Of a stretch of 64,000 nt of DNA, positions 1-8,196 are shown piece by piece. This DNA comes from JALZKA01 sp963715405 (lineage in GTDB: Bacteria; Actinomycetota; Thermoleophilia; Solirubrobacterales; 70-9). The stretch spans positions 1,240,001-1,304,000 of the forward strand of contig OY970239.1 in assembly GCA_963715405.1 (NCBI GenBank), read 5' to 3'. The notes beneath the pieces were generated by a model. It did no database searches and was not told the origin of the DNA. It saw only the letters and a program-made list of their open reading frames with translations. A program made the position numbers and the translations under genes. How positions within the stretch are numbered: the first letter of the stretch is position 1; each line of letters starts with the position of its first letter.

Positions 1-519
1 CGCATGCAGCGCGACGAGTTCTTGCCGCTTCGCGTGATCCGCCAGGAGCTGGCGACTGGCACGTTCGACGCAGAGCGTCGCCCCGCCGCTGACGTGGGCC
101 AGAAGCGCCGGGCGCTGACCGTCGACTCGCAGGTCCAGACGATGAGCACGGAGGAGCTCGCGGAGCAGGCCGGCGTCACGACGGAGTTCTTGCGCGAGCT
201 CGGCGAGTACGGCGTGGTCCAGCCCGACCGCAGGGACGGCCGCGCGCGCTTCGATGAGACGGACCTCGAGATCGTCCGCGCCGCCGCCGAGCTTGCTCAG
301 CACGGGGTCGCCGGCCGGAACCTTCGCGTCTTCCGGACCTCCGCCGATCGCGAGGCAGCCCTGCTCGAGCAGCTGTTGGGCGCCTCGCTTCGCTCGCGCA
401 GCCCTGCTCGCCGGCGTGAGGCGGTGGAGAGCCTCGAGAACCTCGCAGCCGTCTGCGGACACCTGAAGCAGCTCCTCTTGGTCCGCGATCTTCGCCGCCT
501 CAAGGGCGACGAGTCCTGA
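1..519 (+). CDS. MerR-family regulator, FtsR-like (5' end outside window)
   Basis: The reading frame is open from base 1 (codon cgc), so the gene starts upstream of the window and only the last 172 codons are seen. The first visible residues (QRDEFLPLRVIRQEL) match the end of a MerR-type DNA-binding domain as found in actinobacterial FtsR-like regulators, which act on cell-division genes. Residues about 48-105 look like a second helix-turn-helix-like region (STEELAEQAGVTTEFLREL), followed by a helical, arginine-rich tail. The N-terminal winged helix that would decide DNA specificity is missing here. The family call is good; the FtsR assignment is inference because no ftsZ or FHA-protein neighbour can be checked. 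Confidence 0.7.
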   Translation, partial: RMQRDEFLPLRVIRQELATGTFDAERRPAADVGQKRRALTVDSQVQTMSTEELAEQAGVTTEFLRELGEYGVVQPDRRDGRARFDETDLEIVRAAAELAQHGVAGRNLRVFRTSADREAALLEQLLGASLRSRSPARRREAVESLENLAAVCGHLKQLLLVRDLRRLKGDES

Positions 520-547
520 CCCCGGCTCTTCGCGAGGCTCAGCGGCC

Positions 548-1003
548 ATGAAGGTGACCCGCTCGCGCACGATCGCGGCGCCTGCCGCGGCCGTCTGGAG
601 GCTCGTTTCCGATCCTCACAGCCTGCCCCGCTGGTGGCCCAAGGTGATGCGCGTGGAGGACGTGACGGGTCGCGGCAACCGCTCGCGCTGGACGGCGGTG
701 CTCGAGACTGAGACCGGAAACGGGGTGCGCGCCGACTTCCGCTGTACGGCATCCACCGAGCAGGAGCGGTATGCCTGGTCTCAAGACCTGGCCGGAACAG
801 CTTTCGAGCGCATCCTGAAGGAGGCGGCGCTTGAGATCAGGCTGGCGCCAGAGGCACCCGAGGCAACGAGGGTGCTACTGACGACCGACGAGTCGCTCAA
901 GGGCCTCTCGCGGCTTGGAGCGCCGATGATGCGCGGCGCCGCACGCAAGCGCCTCGACGAGGCGTTCGAGGGCATCGAGCGCGCCCTCGTGGAGAGCCGG
1001 TGA
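548..1003 (+). CDS. SRPBCC/polyketide cyclase-like protein
   Basis: This 151-residue protein has the START-like fold signature of SRPBCC proteins. It begins with MKVTRSRTIAAPAAAVWRLV and an early SDPHSLPRWWPKV segment, which is the usual first strand plus ligand-pocket helix, and it ends in a long amphipathic helix (residues about 120-150). Family members bind hydrophobic ligands or act as cyclases, but no substrate can be read from the sequence. It lies 28 bases after the MerR gene and its stop is one base before the next start, so it is probably co-transcribed with the flavoprotein downstream. No catalytic residues are evident, and I cannot assign a specific role. Confidence 0.75.
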   Translation: MKVTRSRTIAAPAAAVWRLVSDPHSLPRWWPKVMRVEDVTGRGNRSRWTAVLETETGNGVRADFRCTASTEQERYAWSQDLAGTAFERILKEAALEIRLAPEAPEATRVLLTTDESLKGLSRLGAPMMRGAARKRLDEAFEGIERALVESR

Positions 1004-1004
1004 C

Positions 1005-2672
1005 TTGAGCGGCGCGGGCTCCTCAGCCCCGAGCGGTCCCATGAAGTGGTGGGGGTGGGGCGACCCCTCGAAGCGAAACGAACTCCCCCAAATGGCGCAA
1101 GAGATGCTCCGGTCAGAGCTCGGGCCGGCCGGGCCGGCCGAGGTCCCGGCGATCGAGGACGTGCACCTGCCCCCGCCTCGCGATCTCCCTGAAGCGGTCC
1201 GAAGCGCCGTCGGTTCCGACGCAGTGGCAATGGCCGACATGGATCGCCTCGTTCGCTCGGGCGGCAAGAGCTACCCCGATCTCGTCCGTGCGCGCTCTGG
1301 CTCGCTCGAGGCCGCACCCGATGCTGTCCTCTTCCCGGATGACGCCGAAAGCGTGAAGCGGGTCCTCGAAGCGTGTGCGGCCAGCGGGGTCGCTGTCGTG
1401 CCGTTTGGCGGCGGCACGAGCGTGGTGGGAGGAGTGAACCCGTACGCGGGCTCCCACGGCGCCGTGATCTCGCTCGACCTCTCGCGCATGCGCAACTGCG
1501 TCGTGAACCCCGTCTCGATGACGGCCCGCCTCGGCCCCGGACTACGCGGGCCCGAAGCCGAGGCGGCGCTCTCCGAGCACGGGGTGACGCTTGGCCATTT
1601 CCCCCAGTCGTTCGAATACGCGACGATCGGCGGCTTCGCCGCGACGCGCTCGGCCGGACAGGCCTCAGCCGGATACGGGCGTTTCGACGACTTGGTGAGC
1701 GCGATCGAGATGATGACCCCTGGAGGGCCGTTGCGAACGCTCGAAACGCCGCACAGCGCCGCTGGGCCGGCACTGCGCGAGCTCATCGTGGGCTCAGAGG
1801 GAACGCTGGGCGTGATCACCGATGTCACCGTAAAAGTCCGCGAGGCGCCGAAAAAGAAGCGCTACGAAGGCTGGGTCGCCGAGGACTTCGCTTCCGGCGC
1901 CGAGATCGTGCGCGAGCTCGCCCATTTGGATGCCTTGCCCGACGTCACCCGCCTGTCCGATCCCGAGGAGACGCGCATCTCGCTCGCCATGTCGGGCGCC
2001 GAGGGGTTGAAGCGTTCGGCGCTCGATGCGTATCTTCGCCTCCGGCGCCGCACCGGAGGATGCATGCTCATCACAGGGTGGGAGGGGGAGCCCGAAGACG
2101 TAGAGCGCCGGCGCTCGATCTCGAGCCGCATCCTCCGCAGAGGCGGCGCCGTCTCGCTCGGCGCTGCGCCGGGCAAGGCGTGGGAGCACGGCCGCTTCGA
2201 AGGGCCTTACCTTCGGGACGAGCTCATGAACCTTGGCTACTTCGTCGAGACGCTCGAGACCTCGCACACCTGGTCTCGCTACGAGGATCTGTACGTGGCC
2301 GTCCGGGGCGCTCTGCGCGCAACGCTCGAGGCCGAGGGGACGCCTGGGATTGTCATGTGTCACCTCTCGCACGCCTACCGCGACGGCGCCTCCCTCTACT
2401 ACACGTTCATCGCGCCCTCAAAGCCCGGTGGGGAGATCGAGCACTGGCGGTCTGTGAAGGGTGCGGCGTGCGACGCGATCGTCGCCACGGGCGGGACGAT
2501 CACCCACCACCACGCGGTGGGTCGCGACCACGCCCCATACATGCGCGCGGAGGTTGGCGACGTGGGTATTGGCGCCTTGCGAGCCCTCAAGGATCGCTTG
2601 GACCCGGCCGGGATCATGAACCCCGGGAAATTGATCGCTGAGGGGTCAGACCCCCCGCCACTGTCCTCGTAA
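1005..2672 (+). CDS. FAD-binding oxidase, alkyl-dihydroxyacetonephosphate synthase-like
   Basis: A 555-residue FAD-linked oxidase of the VAO/PCMH type. An N-terminal FAD-binding half (residues about 105-290) carries VVPFGGGTSVVGGV and GSEGTLGVITDVTVKV. A C-terminal FAD-oxidase cap carries the histidine run THHHAVGRDH and the closing DPAGIMNPGKL typical of ADHAPS and glycolate/lactate oxidase relatives. In ADHAPS such residues serve ether-lipid synthesis, but many bacterial homologues have unknown acyl substrates. The TTG at 1005 has GGAGAG eight bases upstream and abuts the SRPBCC stop; an ATG at 1041 (MKWWGWGDP) is the alternative and resembles the N-terminus of homologues. The last codons (GSDPPP) are built from a GGGGTCAGACCCC palindrome. 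Confidence 0.85.
   Translation: MSGAGSSAPSGPMKWWGWGDPSKRNELPQMAQEMLRSELGPAGPAEVPAIEDVHLPPPRDLPEAVRSAVGSDAVAMADMDRLVRSGGKSYPDLVRARSGSLEAAPDAVLFPDDAESVKRVLEACAASGVAVVPFGGGTSVVGGVNPYAGSHGAVISLDLSRMRNCVVNPVSMTARLGPGLRGPEAEAALSEHGVTLGHFPQSFEYATIGGFAATRSAGQASAGYGRFDDLVSAIEMMTPGGPLRTLETPHSAAGPALRELIVGSEGTLGVITDVTVKVREAPKKKRYEGWVAEDFASGAEIVRELAHLDALPDVTRLSDPEETRISLAMSGAEGLKRSALDAYLRLRRRTGGCMLITGWEGEPEDVERRRSISSRILRRGGAVSLGAAPGKAWEHGRFEGPYLRDELMNLGYFVETLETSHTWSRYEDLYVAVRGALRATLEAEGTPGIVMCHLSHAYRDGASLYYTFIAPSKPGGEIEHWRSVKGAACDAIVATGGTITHHHAVGRDHAPYMRAEVGDVGIGALRALKDRLDPAGIMNPGKLIAEGSDPPPLSS
2642..2654. repeat. GGGGTCAGACCCC palindrome at a gene 3' end
   Basis: A perfect inverted repeat, GGGGTC and GACCCC around a central A. 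It encodes GSDP in the last ten codons of the flavoprotein. The same 13-mer recurs in the tails of recA (31395-31407) and nusA (63092-63104 and 63143-63155). Confidence 0.85.
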
Positions 2673-2674
2673 GG

Positions 2675-2693
2675 CCAACGCTCTTGGCGTTGG
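2675..2693 (+). terminator. Hairpin after the flavoprotein gene
   Basis: CCAACGC and GCGTTGG form a 7 bp stem with a five-base loop, starting three bases after the stop codon. It is followed by a G run, not a T run, so it may act as a weak or bidirectional terminator between this gene and the convergent one that ends at 2712. Confidence 0.45.
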
Positions 2694-2711
2694 GGGGAGA
2701 CCCCTATCTGA

Positions 2712-3782
2712 CTACGGGCCGCCGGCTTCGCCCGGCGCCTGCTGATCTCCGGAGCCGGAATCGGGCTGTGGCACGTCACCGCGGAGGATCGTCTCGCCTG
2801 GCCGCTCGATCGCAGGCGTGTTCGCCTCTGCCGCCTCCTGGACCTTTTTCAGGACTTCATCCGGCTTGGACAGCGACACCTCGATCGCCGTGGCTCTCGA
2901 GATCGGCTCGGCCGCTTCGAGCGGGATCGCAAAGCGGTCCTCGTAAGTCTTCCCCGTGGGCGCGATTTGAGCGGGAAGCGGGTAGCCGTTGTTCTCGTCG
3001 AACATGAACCAGACGAGGTAGGCCTGATCTTTGGGCGGCTCGGGCACGTTCGTGAGCACGAGGTCGAGGTAGGGCTGATCGGTGTCGGTGATGCCGACGA
3101 TCGCAGCGCCGCCTTCGTCGCCTCCGCCGGGTGGCGCAAGGGGAACACGGCTGATCTCCTCACCGTCGGGAATCGGGGTAGAGGGGTCCGCGGGGCTTGT
3201 GGGATCCGTCGGGTCGGTCTCTTCGAGCGCATCCGCATCCGCGGTTCCCGACGCATCCGATTCGTCACCCGAGAACACACCTGTCACGGCCAGAATCACG
3301 GCGATCAGGACGATCGCGCCGGCTCCGAGCCCCGCGAAGACGCGTGTCTGCTGTGGCGTGAACCGGCTGCTCGATTCGCCGACGGGCTTCGGTTCCCCCG
3401 CCGGTTGCGCCGCCGGGGCAGCGCTTGCGCGACCTCCGAAGCGGCCGCCCCCTGACGCCTGGGGAAGCTTGGGAAGCTCGGCGCCGGGAAAATGGGCTTC
3501 CAGCTCTTCGGAGATCTTGCCGGCGAGCTCTGCATCGGCTTGGTCCTGGCGAAGATGACGAACGGCGTCCGCGCGGCCAATCGGATCGGCCTCGCCGAGG
3601 AGGTAGTCGGAGAGGCCCACGTTCCGGTCCGGATCGGCCCCGCCCATCTCTTCAAGCGCCGCACGAGCGCGCTCGCGGGTCTCGCCTTCTTCGAGCCCGA
3701 AGAGATCGTCGAGATCCGCGTAGCTCTGGCCTCCAGTGAGGAGCATCTCGAGCACGGCGCTTTGGTCGGCACTGATCGCCAT
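2712..3782 (-). CDS. Membrane protein with RskA-like (anti-sigma-K) C-terminal domain
   Basis: 356 residues in three parts. Residues 1-110 are an acidic, helical cytoplasmic region. One transmembrane segment follows (about 150-172, GAGAIVLIAVILAVTGVF). Next comes a low-complexity Asp/Pro/Thr linker, then an extracytoplasmic domain whose core (YLVWFMFDENNGYPL and nearby LVLTNVPEPPKDQAY) resembles the C-terminal domain of anti-sigma-K factors. The N-terminus lacks the usual zinc-binding anti-sigma HxxxCxxC motif and no sigma-factor gene is adjacent, so a true anti-sigma role is doubtful. The linker contains DPSTP, encoded by GTAGAGGGGTC on the plus strand, a probable decayed copy of the palindromic element seen in recA and nusA. 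Confidence 0.6.
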   Translation of the reverse strand: MAISADQSAVLEMLLTGGQSYADLDDLFGLEEGETRERARAALEEMGGADPDRNVGLSDYLLGEADPIGRADAVRHLRQDQADAELAGKISEELEAHFPGAELPKLPQASGGGRFGGRASAAPAAQPAGEPKPVGESSSRFTPQQTRVFAGLGAGAIVLIAVILAVTGVFSGDESDASGTADADALEETDPTDPTSPADPSTPIPDGEEISRVPLAPPGGGDEGGAAIVGITDTDQPYLDLVLTNVPEPPKDQAYLVWFMFDENNGYPLPAQIAPTGKTYEDRFAIPLEAAEPISRATAIEVSLSKPDEVLKKVQEAAEANTPAIERPGETILRGDVPQPDSGSGDQQAPGEAGGP

Positions 3783-3855
3783 TTCTCAAGGGTATGGAGT
3801 CGGCATTAAATACGCGCTAACGACGGACAACGCGCATGGATACCCTCGCCACGGC

Positions 3856-4272
3856 GTGACTTCGACCCCCGACATCTCGAAGGCCGGCCAGGACGGCCCG
3901 GCCGTCGCGTTCGGGCTCGTCTACGGCGAGGTCACGGCGGAGCGCGCCGAGGCAAGCGTTCCGGTTGAGCCGCCCGTCCAGCAACCGTTCGGCCTAGTGC
4001 ACGGCGGCGTCTATTCGACAATCGCAGAGAGCATCTGCTCCTCGGCCACGGCCGTCGCCGTCGCATCAGAAGGCCGGATCGCGATGGGCCAGGCGAACTC
4101 GGCGACGTTCCTGCGCCCAGTCACCGAGGGAACGGTCCACGCTGTCGCGACGCGCCGCCACGCGGGACGGACAACCTGGCTATGGGACGTGGACTTCACA
4201 GACGACGCGGGCAGGCTCTGCGCCACGGTGCGGATGACGGTGGCGGTGCGGGAGGCCCCGGCGGGGGGCTAG
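3856..4272 (+). CDS. PaaI-type thioesterase (hotdog fold)
   Basis: The product has 138 residues from the GTG at 3856, the usual length of PaaI-family thioesterases. FGLVHGGVYSTIAESI contains the HGG motif and catalytic-helix region of the hotdog fold, followed by the strand GQANSATFLRPVTEGTV. These enzymes hydrolyse acyl-CoA or aryl-CoA thioesters in the cytoplasm; the substrate is not evident. The open frame extends back to 3736, but that part overlaps the divergent RskA-like gene and does not look like a hotdog N-terminus. GTG 3856 is the only later start near the domain, and it lacks a clear ribosome binding site, so the start is uncertain. The gene stands alone and is convergent with nadE. 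Confidence 0.75.
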   Translation: MTSTPDISKAGQDGPAVAFGLVYGEVTAERAEASVPVEPPVQQPFGLVHGGVYSTIAESICSSATAVAVASEGRIAMGQANSATFLRPVTEGTVHAVATRRHAGRTTWLWDVDFTDDAGRLCATVRMTVAVREAPAGG

Positions 4273-4295
4273 CTCCTCAGCGCACGATTGGTGTT

Positions 4296-4316
4296 GCCGC
4301 CGTGGGCGGCGCTTTA
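4296..4316. terminator. Hairpin between thioesterase and nadE
   Basis: GCCGCC, loop GTG, GGCGGC, then GCTTTAT. The 6 bp stem lies 23 bases after the thioesterase stop and in the convergent gap with nadE. A second T run (GTTTTT) follows at about 4327. It is a plausible but modest intrinsic terminator. Confidence 0.45.
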
Positions 4317-4405
4317 TCGGCGCGGCGTTTTTGGCAGCGCGTGAAGCGTTGAGGTGCCTATAGCGACGTCAAGACTTCACACGTCGCGAGAATGGGGCCT
4401 CTCGG

Positions 4406-6064
4406 CTACCCGCGAAAGCGATTGGTGATCGGGAGCCTGCGGTCGCGCCCGAAGGCCTTCGCGGTAATGCGGATCCCTGGCGGGGCCTGGCGGCGTTTGT
4501 ACTCGGCCCGGTCGACCATCGCGATCACCTCGTCGACCACCGCAGGATCGTCGCCCGCGGCGACGATTTCGTCCCGGGAGCGGTCATCGACGATGTAGGC
4601 GTCGAGGATCCGGTCGAGCACTTCGTACGGGGGGAGGGAGTCGTCGTCGCGCTGGCCGGGGCGAAGCTCGGCCGAAGGCGGGCGGTCGATCACGGCGGGC
4701 GGGACCAGGGACTCCTGCGCCGCGGCGTTGCGGTGGCGCACGAGGTCATAGACAAGCGTCTTCGGCACGTCCTTGATCACGGCGAACCCGCCCGCCATGT
4801 CGCCGTAGAGCGTTGCGTAGCCGACTGACATCTCCGACTTGTTTCCGGTGGTGAGGACGAGCCAGCCGTGCGTATTCGATAGCGCCATCACGAGATTGCC
4901 GCGGATGCGCGCCTGCAAGTTCTCGGCGGTGATCCCCCCGAGCCCGCCCGCGCCGTCGAGGCTTCCCTCGAGCGCGTCCGCGTAGATGCCCATCGCGCCT
5001 TCGATTGGGATCTCGATCAACTCCGCGCCCAGGTTGCGGACGATTGTCCGCGCGTCCTCCTGGGTTTCCGGGCTCGAGTGAGGGGAAGGCATGACGACGC
5101 CCGTGAGCCGCTCGCCGCCGAGCGCATCAGCGGCCACCAGGGCGACCAGCGCCGAGTCGATTCCCCCGGATACGGCGACCACAACGTGCTGGAAGCCGTT
5201 CTTGGAGACGTAGTCGCGAAGGCCGGTGACCAATGCGGCGTAGACCTCGTCCAGGTCCGAGAGCGGCTCCGCGACGCGTCCCTCTCCCGCGCCGAGCTCG
5301 ACCACCAGGAAGTCCTCGTCGAACTGCGCGGCGCGAGCGAGTACCTTGCCCTCTGCGTCGATCACGCAGCTTGAGCCGTCGAATACGAGCTCGTCCTGGC
5401 CGCCCACGAGGTTCACGAAGGCGAACGCCGTTCCGCATTCATGCGCCCGGCGAGCGAACATCGCCTCCCTCTCTGCGCGCTTGCCACGCAGGTAGGGCGA
5501 GCCCGACGAGTTCACGATCAGCTCGGCTCCGAGCTTCGCCTCTGCGGTCGCGGGTGGCCCGGGCTCCCATACGTCTTCGCAGATCGTGAGGCCCACTCGC
5601 GTCCCTGCGATCTCGACCACGACCGGCTCGGTGCCGGGCTCGAAGTAGCGGCGCTCGTCGAAGACCGCGTAGTTCGGTAGCCGCTGCTTGCGGTAGATCT
5701 GCTCGACCTTTCCGTCACGAAGGAGAGCCAGTGAGTTATGGGCGTGGCGCGGGCGCGGAGCGTCACCTTCGTGCGGGTCCGCTGAGGCGAGCCGGGCCTC
5801 GGGAAAGCCCACGAGAGCGGCGACGCCCTCGACCTCGGAAGCGAGCGCCTCGAGCTCGGACGCACAGCGTGCGAGGAAGTGGCGCTTGAGGTAGAGGTCC
5901 TCCGCCGGATAGCCCGAGATCGCCAGTTCTCCGAATGCGACGAGATCCGCGCCCTCCTCTTTGGCACGCGCGATGCCTGCGCGCACGAGCTCAGCGTTTT
6001 CGGCCACTGCCCCGACGGTGGGGTTGATCTGCGCCATTGCAATTCTCAGAACTCCGTCTGTCAC
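4406..6064 (-). CDS. nadE: Glutamine-dependent NAD+ synthetase
   Basis: A two-domain enzyme of 552 residues that makes NAD+ from nicotinic acid adenine dinucleotide, ATP and glutamine. The N-terminal carbon-nitrogen hydrolase domain (residues 1-260) shows the Glu-Lys-Cys triad: FGELAISGYP, the lysine near YRKQRLPNYAVFDERRYF, and GLTICEDVW. The C-terminal synthetase domain (about 280-540) has the ATP-pyrophosphatase loop AVSGGIDSALVAL and later LTTGNKSEMSVGYATLYGD. Length and domain order fit the shorter bacterial class. It is divergent from the secreted protease gene. The start may be the M at 6064 or the internal MAQINPTVG, as in many homologues. Confidence 0.95.
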   Translation of the reverse strand: MTDGVLRIAMAQINPTVGAVAENAELVRAGIARAKEEGADLVAFGELAISGYPAEDLYLKRHFLARCASELEALASEVEGVAALVGFPEARLASADPHEGDAPRPRHAHNSLALLRDGKVEQIYRKQRLPNYAVFDERRYFEPGTEPVVVEIAGTRVGLTICEDVWEPGPPATAEAKLGAELIVNSSGSPYLRGKRAEREAMFARRAHECGTAFAFVNLVGGQDELVFDGSSCVIDAEGKVLARAAQFDEDFLVVELGAGEGRVAEPLSDLDEVYAALVTGLRDYVSKNGFQHVVVAVSGGIDSALVALVAADALGGERLTGVVMPSPHSSPETQEDARTIVRNLGAELIEIPIEGAMGIYADALEGSLDGAGGLGGITAENLQARIRGNLVMALSNTHGWLVLTTGNKSEMSVGYATLYGDMAGGFAVIKDVPKTLVYDLVRHRNAAAQESLVPPAVIDRPPSAELRPGQRDDDSLPPYEVLDRILDAYIVDDRSRDEIVAAGDDPAVVDEVIAMVDRAEYKRRQAPPGIRITAKAFGRDRRLPITNRFRG

Positions 6065-6100
6065 TCAGGGGAGAGTATGTATCGTCAAGTGAGGCGCACC

Positions 6101-6162
6101 GGCAGGGTTGTGACGGGCGCAAGGCAGGGTTGTGACGAGACGCACCGGCAGGGTTGTGACGA
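6101..6162 (+). repeat. Three direct repeats of GGCAGGGTTGTGACG
   Basis: Exact copies lie at 6101-6115, 6123-6137 and 6148-6162. Two of them are preceded by GCACC. They sit in the 115 base divergent gap between nadE and the secreted protease, 18 bases before the likely protease start. Spacings of 22 and 25 bases suggest a multi-site operator or a small tandem duplication. No regulator can be named. Confidence 0.8.
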
Positions 6163-6179
6163 GACGAGTGAGGAGAGCG

Positions 6180-7746
6180 ATGCGAAAGTTGCTTAGGCGA
6201 GCGAGCGCGCCCGTTGCCGTTGCCCTCATCTGCCTGTGCGCCGCTTCGAGCAGCCTCAGCCAGCCCCCTCACGGAGGCGCAGGCGATAAGAGAGCTTCAC
6301 GACGCCGAGCGGGCGTTCTCAGGGATCGACCGCGTCGACCCGACGACCGAGCTTCGTGACCTCGCACTCGCTCTTCCCAGCCTCGACGGCGCCAAGGCGC
6401 AGCGTGCCCGCGCGATCCTGGCCCGCCCGCCCGAGGGCAGCGGCGGCTTCGGCGGCGCCTGGCCGGGCAATGCGACCCATCGGAGGGTCGAGACTCCCTC
6501 GTTCATCGTCCACTACGCCGAAGTCCCGGGCTGCGACGCCGAGCAGCCCAATCCTGACGACGATTGCGACGAGCCCGATCTCACGGTCGACGAAGATTCA
6601 AACGACATCCCCGACTACATCGATGCGACGGTTGACGCCATGAATCAGTCGATTGCCGTCCAAAACGTCGAGCTCGGGTGGCCCTACCCCAAGGGCGACG
6701 GCGCGGAAGGAGAGCCCAACTCGAGCTCCGAGGCAGATCGCTTGGACGTCTATATCTCGGATCTCTGCGACGAATCGGACTTCCGGCCCTGCGTATTCGG
6801 TTATGCGCAGCCCGACGACCCCTCGCCCACCTGCCAAGGAGCCCCATTTGTCTGTAGCGCGCATCTCGTGCTCGACAACGACTACGAGGAGTTCGGCGAA
6901 TCAGGCGGCAGGCTCGGCCTCCGCGTCACCACAACCCATGAGTACAACCACATCCTCCAGTTCAACCTCGACACGAACTACGACGATTGGATGGGGGAGT
7001 CGACGGCGACATGGTCGGAGGAGCAGGTGTTCCCTGCCGACGACGACTGGGTTCGCAGCTTCATGGACTACTGGGCGGAGAGGCCTCATGAGCCGATCAC
7101 GAAACCGGACTTTCGCTACTACGGCTCGGCAGTCTGGAACCACTGGCTGGAGAACGGCGATAACGACTACGGGCCCGATGTGATCCTCAACGCCTGGGAG
7201 TCCTTGCGAGACGTCACGCCGAAGGACTACGCGGTCGGTGCATACGACGACGCGATCAAGGACGAGGGCGGAGCCGGCTTTCCGCAGGAGTTTTCCGCCT
7301 TTACGGCCGCTACCGCCGAGTGGAATACCGGCGAAGGAAACCTGCCTGACGCTGCGGAGCTGCCGCAGGTGACGCGTAGGGGAGTGCTTTCTGCCGGAGG
7401 CCAGGCGGCCGAGCTGACGCTCGACAATACGAGCTACGCGCTCTTCCGCGTGGATCCCGGCGACGCCGGCCAGATTCGCCTCTCGGGCCGCTCCTCCGGC
7501 ACCGTGCAATGGAGCGTTGCCCTGGTCGGCCGCGAGGGCGGACGATTCAACGGAACCGTGGAGCGGATCGTCAAGTACTCCGACGCCGACGACGCCCAAA
7601 GCGTGACGCTGCCTGATGCCCAGTCCTACAATCGGATCACGGCGGTCGTGACCAACGCCGACGGCCATGTCTCCGGTTCAAAGCCGACGTTTGGCCAGTT
7701 CAACTACACCCGGGACAACCAGGAGTTCCGGACTAGAGTGCGTTAG
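6180..7746 (+). CDS. Secreted MXAN_6640-type putative metalloprotease, needs a +1 frameshift near 6240-6285
   Basis: The main frame (from a poor TTG at 6214) encodes a protein with HEYNH at residues 242-246, a match to the zinc HExxH motif, followed by GESTATWSEE, where a third ligand could lie. This is the pattern of MXAN_6640-like putative metalloproteases; Asp-rich segments (DEDSNDIPDYID) could bind calcium. No signal peptide exists in that frame. In the next frame an ATG at 6180 with a good GAGGAGAG site gives MRKLLRRASAPVAVALICL, a clear signal peptide, which stops being sensible just where the main frame begins (ASPLTEAQAI). One extra base between about 6240 and 6285, or programmed slippage, would join them. 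The C-terminus resembles a pre-peptidase or beta domain. Confidence 0.7.
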
Positions 7747-8196
7747 ATGCCTCAGCCAAGCGAAGACGAGTTCCGAGTCGAGGTCGAGCTCGACGACGAC
7801 GATCACCACCTGACCATCAGTGAGCGGCTGCGGGCCGTGAATCTCGACGACGAGGCCCGCAAACGCCTCGGCTCGCGCGTGATCGTCACCCGCGACGGAT
7901 CGCATCTCTTCCTCTATGCGAACACACAGGCGAGCTGTGAGGAGGCGGAGCGCGTGGTGCGCGAGCTCCTGGCCGAGGACGAGTTGACGGCGGCGGTGCG
8001 CTCGACGCGCTGGCATCCCGCTGAGGAGACTTGGAAGGACATCTCAGAGCCGCTCCCCGAGACGGCCGATGCCGTTCAAGCCGAGGAGCACGCTCGAGAT
8101 GAACGCAGAGAAGGCGAGGACGACGGCATCAAGCGACCGGACTTCGTGATGCTCGGCTCGTACAAACCGCAGTTCTTGCGCGATTTAGGGCTTTAG
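7747..8196 (+). CDS. Conserved-looking hypothetical protein
   Basis: 149 residues whose ATG directly follows the stop of the protease gene, so the two are probably co-translated. Residues 10-95 read as an alternating alpha/beta domain (RLGSRVIVTRDGSHLFLYAN, then a helix ASCEEAERVVRELL), reminiscent of a small ferredoxin-like fold. The C-terminal third is highly charged and ends in RPDFVMLGSYKPQFLRDLGL. There is no signal peptide or membrane segment and I do not recognise a family. It converges with the WS/DGAT fusion gene, overlapping its 3' end by four bases. Confidence 0.6.
   Translation: MPQPSEDEFRVEVELDDDDHHLTISERLRAVNLDDEARKRLGSRVIVTRDGSHLFLYANTQASCEEAERVVRELLAEDELTAAVRSTRWHPAEETWKDISEPLPETADAVQAEEHARDERREGEDDGIKRPDFVMLGSYKPQFLRDLGL

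Noticed and set aside
1373..2641. 422-codon plus-strand frame overlapping the flavoprotein
   Set aside because: Runs in another frame over conserved FAD-domain codons; the product is Arg/Gly/Ala-rich shadow.
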